DNA from: Hyphomicrobium sp.
Lineage (GTDB): Bacteria; Pseudomonadota; Alphaproteobacteria; Rhizobiales; Hyphomicrobiaceae
Reading direction: 5' to 3'
NCBI GenBank assembly: GCA_002928515.1
Contig: PERI01000003.1
Span: 434,001 to 498,000, forward strand
Length of the DNA stretch: 64,000 nucleotides
Part shown: in pieces, positions 26,384 through 35,152 of the stretch
Numbering within the stretch: the stretch's first letter is position 1
Layout of the letters: each line of letters opens with the position of its first letter
Translations under genes and position numbers: made by a program
The notes under the pieces: model-generated
Databases searched by the model: none
Told to the model about the DNA's origin: nothing
Seen by the model: the letters and a program-made list of their open reading frames with translations, nothing else

Positions 26384-28705
26384 ATGCGCGAAAGTGATAG
26401 TCGGTTCAGCGGGCTGGAACAAGGCAAGTGGGCCTTTGTGTATGTCGCTTTAATTATCGCCTGGGCCATCTTGGCTTGGCCATGGTTGTCGGGACGGGTG
26501 ACCATTCCATGGGACGCTAAGGCGCATTTTTTACCGCAACTGCAATTTCTGGCCGATAGCTTTGCAAAAGGTGAAAGCCCATTCTGGACGCCGTTCGTAT
26601 TCTCCGGCCATCCTCAAATTGCCGATCCGCAATCGCTGATTTTCTCGCCACCGTTTGTGGTGTTGGCTTATTTCGATCCGACACCGACAGCGTGGGCGGC
26701 CGACGCCACACTGTTTGCCATGTTGCTGGTGAGTGCCTGCGCGATGGTGTTGTGGTTGTCTGACAAAGGCTGGCATCCGGCAGCCGCACTCCTGTCAGCT
26801 TTAAGTTTTGTGTTCGGTGCCGCGATGGCATGGCGTGTTCAACATGTCGGGCAAGTGATGAGCCTTGCGTATTTGCCAATCGTTCTGCTGTGCTTGGATC
26901 GGGCACTCGTGAGGCGATCGGTCGGCACCGCCATCGCAGCAGGCGTGGTTGCTGCGTTTCTGGTTTTGGGGCGCGATCAGGTCGCCCTTTTGTCGATATA
27001 TTTTTTGATCGGTTATGTCGTTGCGCACTGGCTGCAAAATTCTGATCGCACGGCTGCGGTGCGCACATCGATCAAACCGTTGGCGATCGCGAGTGTCAGC
27101 GGATTGGCCATTATCGCGATCCCGATTGTGTTGACCATACTTGTTGCCGCCGATAGCAATCGTCCTGTGATTGACTTGGAAGGTGCCGGGCGCGGATCGC
27201 TTCATCCCGCACACGGTCTCACTCTATTTGCACCCGATGTCTTTAATGCGTCTGGCGCAATGGGTGACTATTGGGGGCCTCCGAGTTCTCACTGGGGCGA
27301 TACTGGTCTTTTTCTCGCACAAAACATGGGCCAGCTTTATCTCGGTGCATTGCCTGCCCTGTTGCTGATCTGGGGCCTAGCAAGCGGCACGCTTTGGCAA
27401 CGGGAGGCGCGTGTATTTTCTATCGCGCTCGTACTGGCTTCGTTTTACGCGCTTGGTTGGTACACCCCCATTTTCAGTCTCATGCATGCGGCAGTTCCTG
27501 GCGTCGATCTTTATCGGCGGCCGGCCGATGCGGTTTTTCTGATAGGATTTTTAGCGAGTGTTCTTGCTGGTCACACGCTGCAAAACATTTCGGAACAGCC
27601 GATGCTTCAGCAGAAGCCATCGATGCGCGCTGTGGCTTTGACATTCATCATCGTTAACTGTGCCTTCGCGGTCATGATCGCCCTCGCCGTTCAGCATGAG
27701 ATGACCGCGACTGTCTGGCAGGGCATCGGCATCCCAGCGGCACTGTTTGCCATGGCCGCCGTTGCGCTCCTGGCACTCCCGCGGTTGATCCAGGAAAAAT
27801 CTGTCATGGCAACAGCTCTGGTTGCCATTTTTCTGACCGCCGATCTTGCGTGGTCGAACGGTCCGGGAAATGCCACAGCGTTGCCGCCTGAGACATATGC
27901 GGAACTCGATCCGGCCAGCCAGAACGAAACCATTGCCATTCTCAAACAAAAAGTGAGTGAAGGCCGATCCGATACACGACGCGACCGCATCGAACTCGTC
28001 GGCTTTGGTTTTCATTGGCCGAACGCGAGCCTCACGCATGGCTTGGAGAATACGCTTGGCTACAATCCGCTGCGTCTTGGCCATTATGCGCGCGCGACCG
28101 GCGCTGGTGACCACGTTGGACTGCCCGATCAAAAGAACTTTTCGGCCCTTTTTCCAAGATATCGCTCTCCGCTCGCCGATCTACTCGGCTTGCGCTATAT
28201 CGCGAGCAGCGTACCACTTGTTGATATCGACAAGGCGCTAGGAACAGATGACCTTCAGCTCATTGCGCGAACGAAAGACGGATACGTCTATGAGAATACC
28301 CGCGCGCTCCCCCGCGTGATGTTTGCCACACAATCTCTTCAAGCTAATTTCGATACATTGATAGACACTGGCCAGTTGCCTGAAGTCGATTTCAACACGC
28401 AAGTACTTTTGCAGACGCCGCCGGACACTCGACAGCGTGCACCGGGTCGCGTTCGCATCACATCGTACAATAACACTTTCGTCACGATTGATGTCGATAG
28501 CCCCGACGGCGGCTGGGTCGTCTTGAACGATATCTGGCAGCCATGGTGGGTTGCATCGCTTGACGGTGCCGATACTCCATTGCTGCGCGCGAACGTTATA
28601 TTCCGCGCAGTTGCCGTTCCGCCCGGCCAACATCGCGTTACATTCACTTTCGAGCCAGTGCGCGGCGCCATTCAACAGATGAGCGGCGGTCTACATGCCG
28701 ACTGA
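26384..28705 (+). CDS. YfhO-like GT-C family membrane protein
   Basis: The protein is 773 residues with about a dozen hydrophobic helices and a C-terminal globular part. Features include IPWDAKAHFLPQLQFLADSF, SPFWTPFVFSGHPQIADPQS and LYRRPADAVFLIGFLAS, as in YfhO-type proteins that transfer sugars from polyprenyl carriers to polymers outside the membrane. The C-terminal beta region (VTIDVDSPDGGWVVLNDIW, PGQHRVTFTFEP) is also typical. It overlaps ndvA by 11 bp. Its acceptor is unknown; a role in decorating glucan or surface polymers is an inference. Confidence 0.78.
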   Translation: MRESDSRFSGLEQGKWAFVYVALIIAWAILAWPWLSGRVTIPWDAKAHFLPQLQFLADSFAKGESPFWTPFVFSGHPQIADPQSLIFSPPFVVLAYFDPTPTAWAADATLFAMLLVSACAMVLWLSDKGWHPAAALLSALSFVFGAAMAWRVQHVGQVMSLAYLPIVLLCLDRALVRRSVGTAIAAGVVAAFLVLGRDQVALLSIYFLIGYVVAHWLQNSDRTAAVRTSIKPLAIASVSGLAIIAIPIVLTILVAADSNRPVIDLEGAGRGSLHPAHGLTLFAPDVFNASGAMGDYWGPPSSHWGDTGLFLAQNMGQLYLGALPALLLIWGLASGTLWQREARVFSIALVLASFYALGWYTPIFSLMHAAVPGVDLYRRPADAVFLIGFLASVLAGHTLQNISEQPMLQQKPSMRAVALTFIIVNCAFAVMIALAVQHEMTATVWQGIGIPAALFAMAAVALLALPRLIQEKSVMATALVAIFLTADLAWSNGPGNATALPPETYAELDPASQNETIAILKQKVSEGRSDTRRDRIELVGFGFHWPNASLTHGLENTLGYNPLRLGHYARATGAGDHVGLPDQKNFSALFPRYRSPLADLLGLRYIASSVPLVDIDKALGTDDLQLIARTKDGYVYENTRALPRVMFATQSLQANFDTLIDTGQLPEVDFNTQVLLQTPPDTRQRAPGRVRITSYNNTFVTIDVDSPDGGWVVLNDIWQPWWVASLDGADTPLLRANVIFRAVAVPPGQHRVTFTFEPVRGAIQQMSGGLHAD

Positions 28706-30491
28706 GCAGCTTACACTTTTTGATATCTACAAACGCGCGCTCGGACTTTTGAGCTCGGAAAAATATCTGGCTACGTCTCTTGCGGCCGCTGGCGTTGTCA
28801 TCGCCGCCATTCAACTCGCAGAACCCATCTTGTTTGGGCGTATCGTCGATGCGCTTTCCAAGCGCGAAAATGCTTATGGCTACATCGCATTGTGGGCTGC
28901 ACTCGGGCTGTTTGGAATTCTCGCTGGCGTCGTGGTCGCGGTTTATGCTGACCGGCTCGCACACCGACAAAAACTATTGCATATGGCCAACGTGTTTGAG
29001 CGCGCCATAGCGTTGCCGCAGACGTATCACGCCGATATTGGATCAGGCGCGGTCATCCGCACAATTCTTTCGGGCACGAGTTCGCTGTTTTGGCTGTGGC
29101 TCGGTGCGATGCGCGATCAGCTGACGGCACTGTTCGGGATCATCCTGATGGTGCCGACCGCGATCAGTATGGATGCGCGTATGGCGCTGATCCTGCTGAT
29201 ACTAGCGGCGACGTACACTCTGCTCAACGTCATCGTCATGCGCAAGACATCAGCGGGACAAGGTGCCGTTGAGAGCTACGAATCTGCTCTTTCAAGTCGG
29301 GTTGTGGACGTCATCGGCAATGTGACTGTTGTGCAAAGCTATGCTCGATTGAATGCAGAGGCGCAGGCATTACGCGCGTTGATGCAAGACTTGCTCACAG
29401 CACAGTATCCGGTTTTGACATGGTGGGGCGTGCTCGCCGTTCTCCAGCGCGCTGCTGCGACGCTAACAATGGTGGCGATTTTCATCGCCGGTGTTGTGCT
29501 GTCGCAGTCAGGCGATCTGACCGTCGGAGAAATTGTGAGTTTTGTCGCGTTTGCGACGCTGCTCATCGGCAAGCTCGATCAGTTGTCGAGTTTCGTCGTG
29601 CGCATTCACCAGCAAGCGCCAACGCTGCGGGCATTGTTTGCCATGATGGATCAGCCGGAATCTGTGAGCGACAGAGTAGGCGCTCAGCCGCTTTCATCGG
29701 TCGAAGGCCATCTTCAATTTCATGGCGTCAGCTTTCGTTACGGGTCAGGTCCGCAAGGTATTTTTGATGTCAGCTTTTCAGGCAAGACCGGAGATACTGT
29801 CGCGCTCGTGGGGCCGACCGGGTCGGGTAAGTCCACGACGATTGCCCTGTTGCAACGCTTTCGAGCGCCAGATAGCGGACGCATTACACTTGACGGCGTA
29901 GATATCGCCGACGTCACGATACAGTCGTTGCGCCAATCCATCGCCGTCGTCTTCCAAGACGCAGGCTTGTTCAACCGATCGATTGGCGACAATATCAGAA
30001 TCGGAAAGCCTGATGCCAGCCAAGCCGAGGTTGAGCGTGCAGCAAAGCTCGCCGAAGCCCATGACTTTATTGCGCGTAAGCCCGAGGGCTATGACACCAT
30101 GATCGGTGAACGCGGCGCATCGCTATCGGGCGGAGAGCGCCAGCGGATCGCCATCGCGCGGGCCATTCTGAAGGATGCGCCGATACTCATTCTCGATGAG
30201 GCAACCAGCGCGCTCGATGCCGAAACGGAAGCGAAAATCAAACGCGCTTTAGATACGCTTCGACACAACCGCACGACTTTTGTGATCGCGCATCGGCTTT
30301 CTACGGTTGCCGATGCGGATCAAATCCTCGTGCTGGATCAAGGCCGCATCGTCGAGCGAGGTCGGTTTGGCGATCTTGCGGAAGGCGATGGATTGTTTGC
30401 GCGACTTGTGGCTGAAGGCGGGTTCACGGTTCCAAAAACGACGGAACAAGCTGGCGCGGTGCCACAGACCGCCAGCTCAGTCCTTCCGTGA
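28695..30491 (+). CDS. ndvA: Beta-glucan ABC exporter (NdvA/ChvA type)
   Basis: Six membrane helices precede a full ATPase domain: Walker [10 protein letters not shown] (near residue 373), Q-loop [12 protein letters not shown], signature LSGGERQR (near 476), Walker [12 protein letters not shown] and switch histidine VIAHRLS. Similarity is strongest to NdvA/ChvA, which export cyclic beta-1,2-glucan, with the family segments [17 protein letters not shown] and [16 protein letters not shown]. No cyclic glucan synthase is present in the window, but OpgH is encoded 8 kb away and might supply the substrate. The stop abuts that of ribA. Confidence 0.88.
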   Translation: MPTEQLTLFDIYKRALGLLSSEKYLATSLAAAGVVIAAIQLAEPILFGRIVDALSKRENAYGYIALWAALGLFGILAGVVVAVYADRLAHRQKLLHMANVFERAIALPQTYHADIGSGAVIRTILSGTSSLFWLWLGAMRDQLTALFGIILMVPTAISMDARMALILLILAATYTLLNVIVMRKTSAGQGAVESYESALSSRVVDVIGNVTVVQSYARLNAEAQALRALMQDLLTAQYPVLTWWGVLAVLQRAAATLTMVAIFIAGVVLSQSGDLTVGEIVSFVAFATLLIGKLDQLSSFVVRIHQQAPTLRALFAMMDQPESVSDRVGAQPLSSVEGHLQFHGVSFRYGSGPQGIFDVSFSGKTGDTVALVGPTGSGKSTTIALLQRFRAPDSGRITLDGVDIADVTIQSLRQSIAVVFQDAGLFNRSIGDNIRIGKPDASQAEVERAAKLAEAHDFIARKPEGYDTMIGERGASLSGGERQRIAIARAILKDAPILILDEATSALDAETEAKIKRALDTLRHNRTTFVIAHRLSTVADADQILVLDQGRIVERGRFGDLAEGDGLFARLVAEGGFTVPKTTEQAGAVPQTASSVLP

Positions 30492-31127
30492 TTAGATTTT
30501 ATGAGCCATGCGAGAGCGTTTGGTTTCCAAATAGCGCTTATTGAATTTGTTGGGTTCGACGACGATAGGAAGACGTTCAACGACCCGTATGCCTAAAGCT
30601 TTCAGCGCTTGTTCTTTGGCTGGATTGTTAGAGAGTAATTTTATCTCACTGATACCCAAGTCGCCCAGAGCCCGAGCTGCCAAGCGATAGTCGCGGCTGT
30701 CGATCGGCGCGCCGACTTCGATATTGGCCTCAATGGTATCGAGGCCTTCATCTTGCAACGCATAGGCCTGAATTTTCTTGAACAGACCGATGCCTCGCCC
30801 CTCATGGTAAGGTACGTAAATCAACACGCCCAGCGGGGCTGTCGTAATTACCTTCAAGGCTGCTTGGAGTTGCTGATAGCAATCGCAGCGCAACGAATGG
30901 AAAATGTCGCCTGTTACGCAGCCGGAATGCACGCGAACAATCGGAATCTCATTCTGACTGTCATCTTCAGTGCGATGGACGAGAGCCAGCACCTGCTCTT
31001 CCTCTGCGTCACCTTGATAGGCGTGCGCTTCGAAGACGTGCTCGCGACCTTCGAATTCGATCGGAAGAATCGTTTCGATGGTCCAATCGACAGGTAACTT
31101 CACGGGTTTCAGGACGCTGGTCGTCAT
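30492..31127 (-). CDS. ribA: GTP cyclohydrolase II
   Basis: The enzyme opens the imidazole ring of GTP with loss of formate and pyrophosphate, the first step to riboflavin. The zinc ligands are C70, C81 and C83 (SGCVTGDIFHSLRCDC), and the active-site segment YHEGRGIGL and the GTP-binding tail LLSNNP are in place. The ATG at 31127 is taken because GGGAGAAG lies just upstream; an extension to 31172 is less likely. It is not fused to a RibB domain. Given the nearby PTPS-like, RibD-reductase, GT and MT genes, this copy could serve a special pteridine pathway instead of, or besides, riboflavin. Confidence 0.92.
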   Translation of the reverse strand: MTTSVLKPVKLPVDWTIETILPIEFEGREHVFEAHAYQGDAEEEQVLALVHRTEDDSQNEIPIVRVHSGCVTGDIFHSLRCDCYQQLQAALKVITTAPLGVLIYVPYHEGRGIGLFKKIQAYALQDEGLDTIEANIEVGAPIDSRDYRLAARALGDLGISEIKLLSNNPAKEQALKALGIRVVERLPIVVEPNKFNKRYLETKRSRMAHKI

Positions 31128-31388
31128 ATCTTCTCCCAACGATTGGCAGCCAGCGGAGTGGCCGCCTGCCATCGCAGATTACTTCATGCATGAATTGCAT
31201 CGACGTGACTGGCTTGTGTCATCTCATAGTTGGAGACTGGCTCAACAGATCACTCTAATGCAAGATGGTGTAAAAATTAGGTCACAGATGCGGCGTTGCC
31301 CAGTACGAACGCGCCAGAATTGGATATGGATATCCGTCATATAGGGCACAAGGTGTGCGGCATTGTCCTATGCCTTGTTCTGTTAAGC

Positions 31389-31835
31389 CTAAATGTCACT
31401 TTTGCGCAGCCTTGCGGCTTCGATCTTTGGACAGCGATCCATCACGACGGTAATCCCCGCATCCCGTGCATGCTGTGCGGCCTGCTCATTGATAACACCC
31501 ACTTGCATCCACACGACTTTGATCGATAGCGGTTCTTTAAGCGCGATGACGTCAATGACCACGGCAGCAGCAGCGTCGGAGTTTCGAAAGACATCGACGA
31601 CATCGACCGGTGATGGAACGTCAGCCAAAGTTGCGTACACCGTACGCCCTTGAATCATTTGCCCGGCATGTCCCGGATTGACAGGATGTACCTGGTAGCC
31701 GCTAGCAATGAGAAATTCCATCACGCCATAGCTGGGTCGCAATGGATTGGCGCTCGCGCCGATTAAGGCAAATGTCTTTGCTGTTTTTAAAATTTCGACA
31801 ACCTGCGTGTCGTTTAATCCATCAACGTCGGTCAT
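31389..31835 (-). CDS. CoA-binding domain protein (YccU-like)
   Basis: A Rossmann-type CoA-binding domain of about 148 residues: FALIGASANPLRPSYGVMEFL, GYQVHPVNPGHAGQ, VDVVDVFRNSDAAAAVV, VVWMQVGVINEQAAQHA and MDRCPKIE. Its role in cells is not established. The start overlaps the end of the VOC gene by four bases (ATGA). Confidence 0.85.
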   Translation of the reverse strand: MTDVDGLNDTQVVEILKTAKTFALIGASANPLRPSYGVMEFLIASGYQVHPVNPGHAGQMIQGRTVYATLADVPSPVDVVDVFRNSDAAAAVVIDVIALKEPLSIKVVWMQVGVINEQAAQHARDAGITVVMDRCPKIEAARLRKSDI

Positions 31836-32263
31836 GCGGGTGGTGGCAATGTAATGTGACCAGCTTCATTCAATGGAGCCATCGGGTTGTAGGCAACTTC
31901 CCATAGATGGCCATCGGGATCGGCAAAATATCCTGAATACCCGCCCCAGAAAACTTTCTGACCCGGCTTCAATAATTGAGCACCCGCATTAACAGCTTCT
32001 GCGAGAACGGTATCGACTTCGGACTCGGAGCCTACGTTGTGTGCCAATGTGATGCCGGAAAAAACTGATTTGCTATTCATGACATGCGCATCGTCGGCGA
32101 GCGACTGACGTCCGTAAAGCCCGAGGACGACGCCGCCTGCCGCAAAGAATGTTACGCTCTCTTGACTTGCCGACGACGCTTGAAATCCGAGTGCTTCATA
32201 AAAGCGGCGCGCGCGAGGCATATCTTCAACACCTAGCGTCACGAGTGTCAGGCGCGGCTGCAT
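31832..32263 (-). CDS. VOC-family (glyoxalase-like) protein
   Basis: A small metal-binding-fold protein of 143 residues with the two beta-alpha-beta-beta-beta modules: LTLVTLGVEDMPRARRFYEA at the N-terminus and KVFWGGYSGYFADPDGHLWE at the C-terminus. The family includes glyoxalases, dioxygenases and resistance proteins; I cannot name the substrate. It lies between the enoyl-CoA hydratase and CoA-binding genes on the same strand and probably shares their transcript. Confidence 0.85.
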   Translation of the reverse strand: MQPRLTLVTLGVEDMPRARRFYEALGFQASSASQESVTFFAAGGVVLGLYGRQSLADDAHVMNSKSVFSGITLAHNVGSESEVDTVLAEAVNAGAQLLKPGQKVFWGGYSGYFADPDGHLWEVAYNPMAPLNEAGHITLPPPA

Positions 32264-32266
32264 GTT

Positions 32267-33088
32267 TCATTGATCCTTCCAAACGGGATCTCTCTTTTCA
32301 ATGAAGGCACAGATACCCTCGTTGGCATCCCATGACATCATGTTAGCGACCATGATGGCGGACGCGTCTTCATAGGCTTGATACAATGGAGCTTCGATCT
32401 GACGATAAAAGGCTGCTTTGCCGACAGCGACAGTGGATTTCGATTTTGCCGCTATGCGTCGGGCATAATCAAGGGCCGTGGCGCTCACTTGGTCGGATGC
32501 AACCATGCGGTTGACCAAGCCATAGGTTGCCGCATCTTGTGCTGACAACGCTTCGCCCAACAGCAGCATCTCCATCGCGCGTTTGCGGGGTACGTTGCGC
32601 GATAAGGCGACCATAGGTGTGGAACAGAACAAACCGATATTCACGCCCGGCGTCGCAAATTGCGCGGTATCGGCAGCAACCGCAAGGTCTGCGCTGGCGA
32701 CGAGCTGGCATCCGGCGGCCGTCGCGGTCCCTTGGACTACGGCTATGATCGGCTTGGGACATGCCACTATGGCTTGCATCATAGCGCTGCAAGCCGTCAT
32801 CGTTTGCTGAAAAAACGCGCGCCCGCCGTCGGCATCCGCACGATGCGCGGTCAGTTCTTTGAGATCGTGACCGGAGCTGAAGACTGATCCGGTCGCGGCC
32901 AGAATGATCGCTGCACATGTGTCGTCATCGCCCAGCGCCAGCAGCGCTGCGTGCACGTCTAGGATCAATGGCAGAGATAGCGCATTGCGCGCTCCTGGTC
33001 GGTTGAGCGTCAAAACCGCTATTTGCGGCTCTGGTCTGGTGATTAAAAGATGGGGATCGTCGGTCGCTAAAGGTCGAGGTTGCGTCAC
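32267..33088 (-). CDS. Enoyl-CoA hydratase/isomerase family protein
   Basis: A crotonase-fold protein of 273 residues: IAVLTLNRPGARNALSL, the oxyanion-hole segment FSSGHDLKEL, VVQGTATAAGCQLVASADLA and FATPGVNIGLFCSTP. The TATAAGCQLV and GLFCSTP pattern resembles the ECHDC3-like branch rather than FadB-type hydratases. The reaction is likely on a CoA thioester, but the substrate is open. First gene of a three-gene leftward operon. Confidence 0.85.
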   Translation of the reverse strand: MTQPRPLATDDPHLLITRPEPQIAVLTLNRPGARNALSLPLILDVHAALLALGDDDTCAAIILAATGSVFSSGHDLKELTAHRADADGGRAFFQQTMTACSAMMQAIVACPKPIIAVVQGTATAAGCQLVASADLAVAADTAQFATPGVNIGLFCSTPMVALSRNVPRKRAMEMLLLGEALSAQDAATYGLVNRMVASDQVSATALDYARRIAAKSKSTVAVGKAAFYRQIEAPLYQAYEDASAIMVANMMSWDANEGICAFIEKRDPVWKDQ

Positions 33089-33123
33089 GATCCACCATCA
33101 TTGCCCGCGGACAGAATACAATT

Positions 33124-33642
33124 TTATTGCAGAGCTTTTTCAATCTCGGCGCGGTTGTTCTTGACGACGTCGATGTTCTCTTTGAACTGCAACGGCGGCG
33201 TGGTCTTGATCGCTTCGTTCAGTTCGTCCACGAGTTGTTTTTTATCGGCTTCTGGAATGCTCGCGTCCTTCTGGACGTCTTCGAGTTCCTTTTGCAGCGC
33301 TTCGATAGGATCGACAAAATTGCCGGTCTGCGCGTCTAGTCCCGCCATGACAATCGAGATGTTAGCTGCAACGTCATCGAGTTCGGCGAAATCCTTGAAC
33401 TTGTATTTTTGGGCGATACCTTCGAGTTCTTTCTCAAGCGCCGGGTCTGGCTTCTCGCCTGCTGCCTGGATCTTGGAAGCAATCGTCGCTAGATCGGCCT
33501 GCGCCAAAATGAAGTTTTTGACTTGATCTTCGGACAACTTGATCTGCTTGACCTCTTGCGCCGAGGCGCTCGCAAGGGCGAGCCACATACTGGCCGTCGC
33601 GAGGCCAAGCCACTGCAATCCACGTTTAATACCGACCACCAT
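33124..33642 (-). CDS. Hypothetical secreted helical protein
   Basis: The ATG at 33642 follows GAGGAGGAGCC, a strong ribosome site, and opens a signal peptide (MVVGIKRGLQWLGLATASMW, cleavage near ASA). The mature protein of about 145 residues is charged and helical (IKLSEDQVKNFILAQADLAT, DPALEKELEGIAQKYKFK, KKQLVDELNEAIKTTP). I recognise no named domain; similar small exported helical proteins are frequent in Hyphomicrobiales. It is transcribed away from rplM. Confidence 0.7.
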   Translation of the reverse strand: MVVGIKRGLQWLGLATASMWLALASASAQEVKQIKLSEDQVKNFILAQADLATIASKIQAAGEKPDPALEKELEGIAQKYKFKDFAELDDVAANISIVMAGLDAQTGNFVDPIEALQKELEDVQKDASIPEADKKQLVDELNEAIKTTPPLQFKENIDVVKNNRAEIEKALQ

Positions 33643-34034
33643 GAGTGGCTCCTCCTCAGAATTCATTCCGCGACATTAACCGCTGTGCGCGACGGCACCC
33701 TGACACCGCGACTTGGACAACATTAAGAAGCAAGCACGGATAACGCACGGTCAGAGCAAATCATGATTTGCTGAACTGTGCACGCTGTCAGATTTTTTGG
33801 CGCGGCATTTAGATGACAAAGTAACCTTTGTTAAATAAGGTAATATATTACCTTATAAAGGTATTATATTACCTTATTTTTATGCTATTGATTTTGTTAT
33901 ATATTTTTACATTGTATTTTTTGCCATTGCTAGATTATCTAGTTCCGCGTATCACCCGCGCACGTTCGCAATGCACAGAGCGATGCGTTTCATCCAGCAC
34001 CGGAACATCCGTCCGCCAGGAGCCTGAAGTTAGA
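33643..34034. promoter_or_regulatory. Divergent promoter region of rplM with an AT-rich palindrome block
   Basis: There is no convincing gene here. Between the leftward secreted-protein gene and rplM the sequence turns very AT-rich from about 33826 to 33940. It contains two near-identical palindromes. In-frame codons upstream of rplM would encode a run of Ile, Leu, Tyr and Phe and are an artefact of this composition. The region must carry the rplM-rpsI promoter. Confidence 0.5.
33835..33875. repeat. Tandem pair of 18-22 bp palindromes upstream of rplM
   Basis: A perfect 22-bp palindrome (33835-33856, core AAGGTAATATATTACCTT) is followed by a second, imperfect copy (33858-33875, AAGGTATTATATTACCTT). 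The centres are 21 bp apart, two helical turns. The pair can also be read as a 21-bp direct repeat or as one long hairpin. The layout fits cooperative binding of a dimeric regulator. Confidence 0.6.
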
Positions 34035-34496
34035 ATGTCAACTTATGTCGCCAAGCCGGCCACAGTGGAAAAGAAATGGATCGTCATCGATGCCCAAGGG
34101 CTCGTTGTCGGCCGCCTTGCCACGATCATCGCCACGCGCTTGAAGGGAAAGCACAAGGCCACGTACACGCCGCATGTCGATTGCGGTGACAACGTGATTG
34201 TCATCAACGCTGAGAAGGTCGTCTTCACCGGCGCCAAGCGCGAAGACAAAGTCTATTATCGCCATACCGGATATCCGGGCGGCATCAAGGAGCGTTCGCC
34301 GCGTCAAATTTTGGATGGCAAGCATCCTGAGCGCGTTGTCGAAAAGGCTGTTGAGCGTATGCTCGCACGCGGACCGCTCCAGCGCCAATTGATGCGCAAT
34401 TTGCGCATCTACAAAGGCACCACCCATCCCCATGAGGCGCAGAACCCAGTAGCGTTCGACGTCGCCAAGTTGAACCGTAAGAACGTGAGGGTCTAA
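34035..34496 (+). CDS. rplM: 50S ribosomal protein L13
   Basis: The protein has the usual L13 length of about 154 residues and conserved blocks: [52 protein letters not shown] and [20 protein letters not shown]. The ATG at 34035 is the real start; the open frame continues upstream through AT-rich non-coding DNA. It is followed after 5 bp by rpsI, the normal pairing. Confidence 0.97.
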   Translation: MSTYVAKPATVEKKWIVIDAQGLVVGRLATIIATRLKGKHKATYTPHVDCGDNVIVINAEKVVFTGAKREDKVYYRHTGYPGGIKERSPRQILDGKHPERVVEKAVERMLARGPLQRQLMRNLRIYKGTTHPHEAQNPVAFDVAKLNRKNVRV

Positions 34497-34501
34497 GTCC
34501 A

Positions 34502-34990
34502 ATGGCAACCGAAACAAAGACCTTCGCCGACCTCGGTGGCGTCAAGGGTACCGCTGCTCCGGTTCCTGAAGCCGCGCCAGTGCGCACTCAGAAGCTCGAC
34601 AAGCTCGGCCGCGCCTATGCTACGGGCAAGCGCAAAGACGCCGTTGCGCGCGTTTGGATCAAGCCCGGCAAAGGCATGATCACGATCAACAAGAAAGACT
34701 TCAAAGCTTACTTCGCGCGCCCGGTGTTGCAGATGTTGCTCCAGCAGCCCTTGAACATAGCAAATCGTGCGACGCAGTATGACATTCGCGTGTCGGTTGC
34801 GGGCGGCGGACTTTCGGGACAGGCTGGCGCTGTGCGTCACGGCATCTCGAAGGCGCTGACCTACTTCGAACCGGACCTTCGTGGCGTTCTGAAAAAGCAG
34901 GGCTTCCTGACCCGCGACAGCCGCACGGTCGAACGTAAGAAATACGGCCGCGTGAAAGCTCGTAAATCGTTCCAGTTCTCCAAGCGCTAA
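34502..34990 (+). CDS. rpsI: 30S ribosomal protein S9
   Basis: Conserved S9 features are present: [20 protein letters not shown], the middle block [20 protein letters not shown] and the basic C-terminus ending in FQFSKR, which reaches the P-site tRNA. The N-terminal 35 residues form the acidic extension found in alphaproteobacterial S9. An intrinsic terminator follows. Confidence 0.97.
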   Translation: MATETKTFADLGGVKGTAAPVPEAAPVRTQKLDKLGRAYATGKRKDAVARVWIKPGKGMITINKKDFKAYFARPVLQMLLQQPLNIANRATQYDIRVSVAGGGLSGQAGAVRHGISKALTYFEPDLRGVLKKQGFLTRDSRTVERKKYGRVKARKSFQFSKR

Positions 34991-35017
34991 ACTTGGAACT
35001 AACTATCGTTTGTTCAG

Positions 35018-35050
35018 ACAGCCCGCCTCTTGGCGGGCTGTTCTGTTTTT
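35018..35050 (+). terminator. Terminator of rplM-rpsI
   Basis: A stem of ten base pairs (ACAGCCCGCC against GGCGGGCTGT) is followed by TCTGTTTTT. It lies 27 bp after the rpsI stop and reads rightward. Confidence 0.9.
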
Positions 35051-35152
35051 GGCGATGAAACGGTTGCCGCGAAGCCGTCGCGATGCCACATAGACGCCGC
35101 GTTCGCAAAAACCCACATCTTCCGAAATACGTTCGCGACATACCGGAGCTTC

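Noticed and set aside
1-31127. A toxoflavin-type azapteridine cluster (GTP cyclohydrolase, RibD-like, methyltransferase, WD40 and FGE-fold proteins)
   Set aside because: The WD40 and FGE-fold genes are some 20 kb from the pteridine-like genes and encode secreted proteins, whereas the toxoflavin genes are contiguous; the resemblance looks accidental.
33828-34034. In-frame hydrophobic N-terminal extension of L13
   Set aside because: The codons come from an AT-rich palindromic block; the ATG at 34035 gives a normal-length L13.
34991-35152. Manganese (yybP-ykoY) riboswitch before the terC-like gene
   Set aside because: I could see the rpsI terminator but not the conserved loops of that riboswitch.
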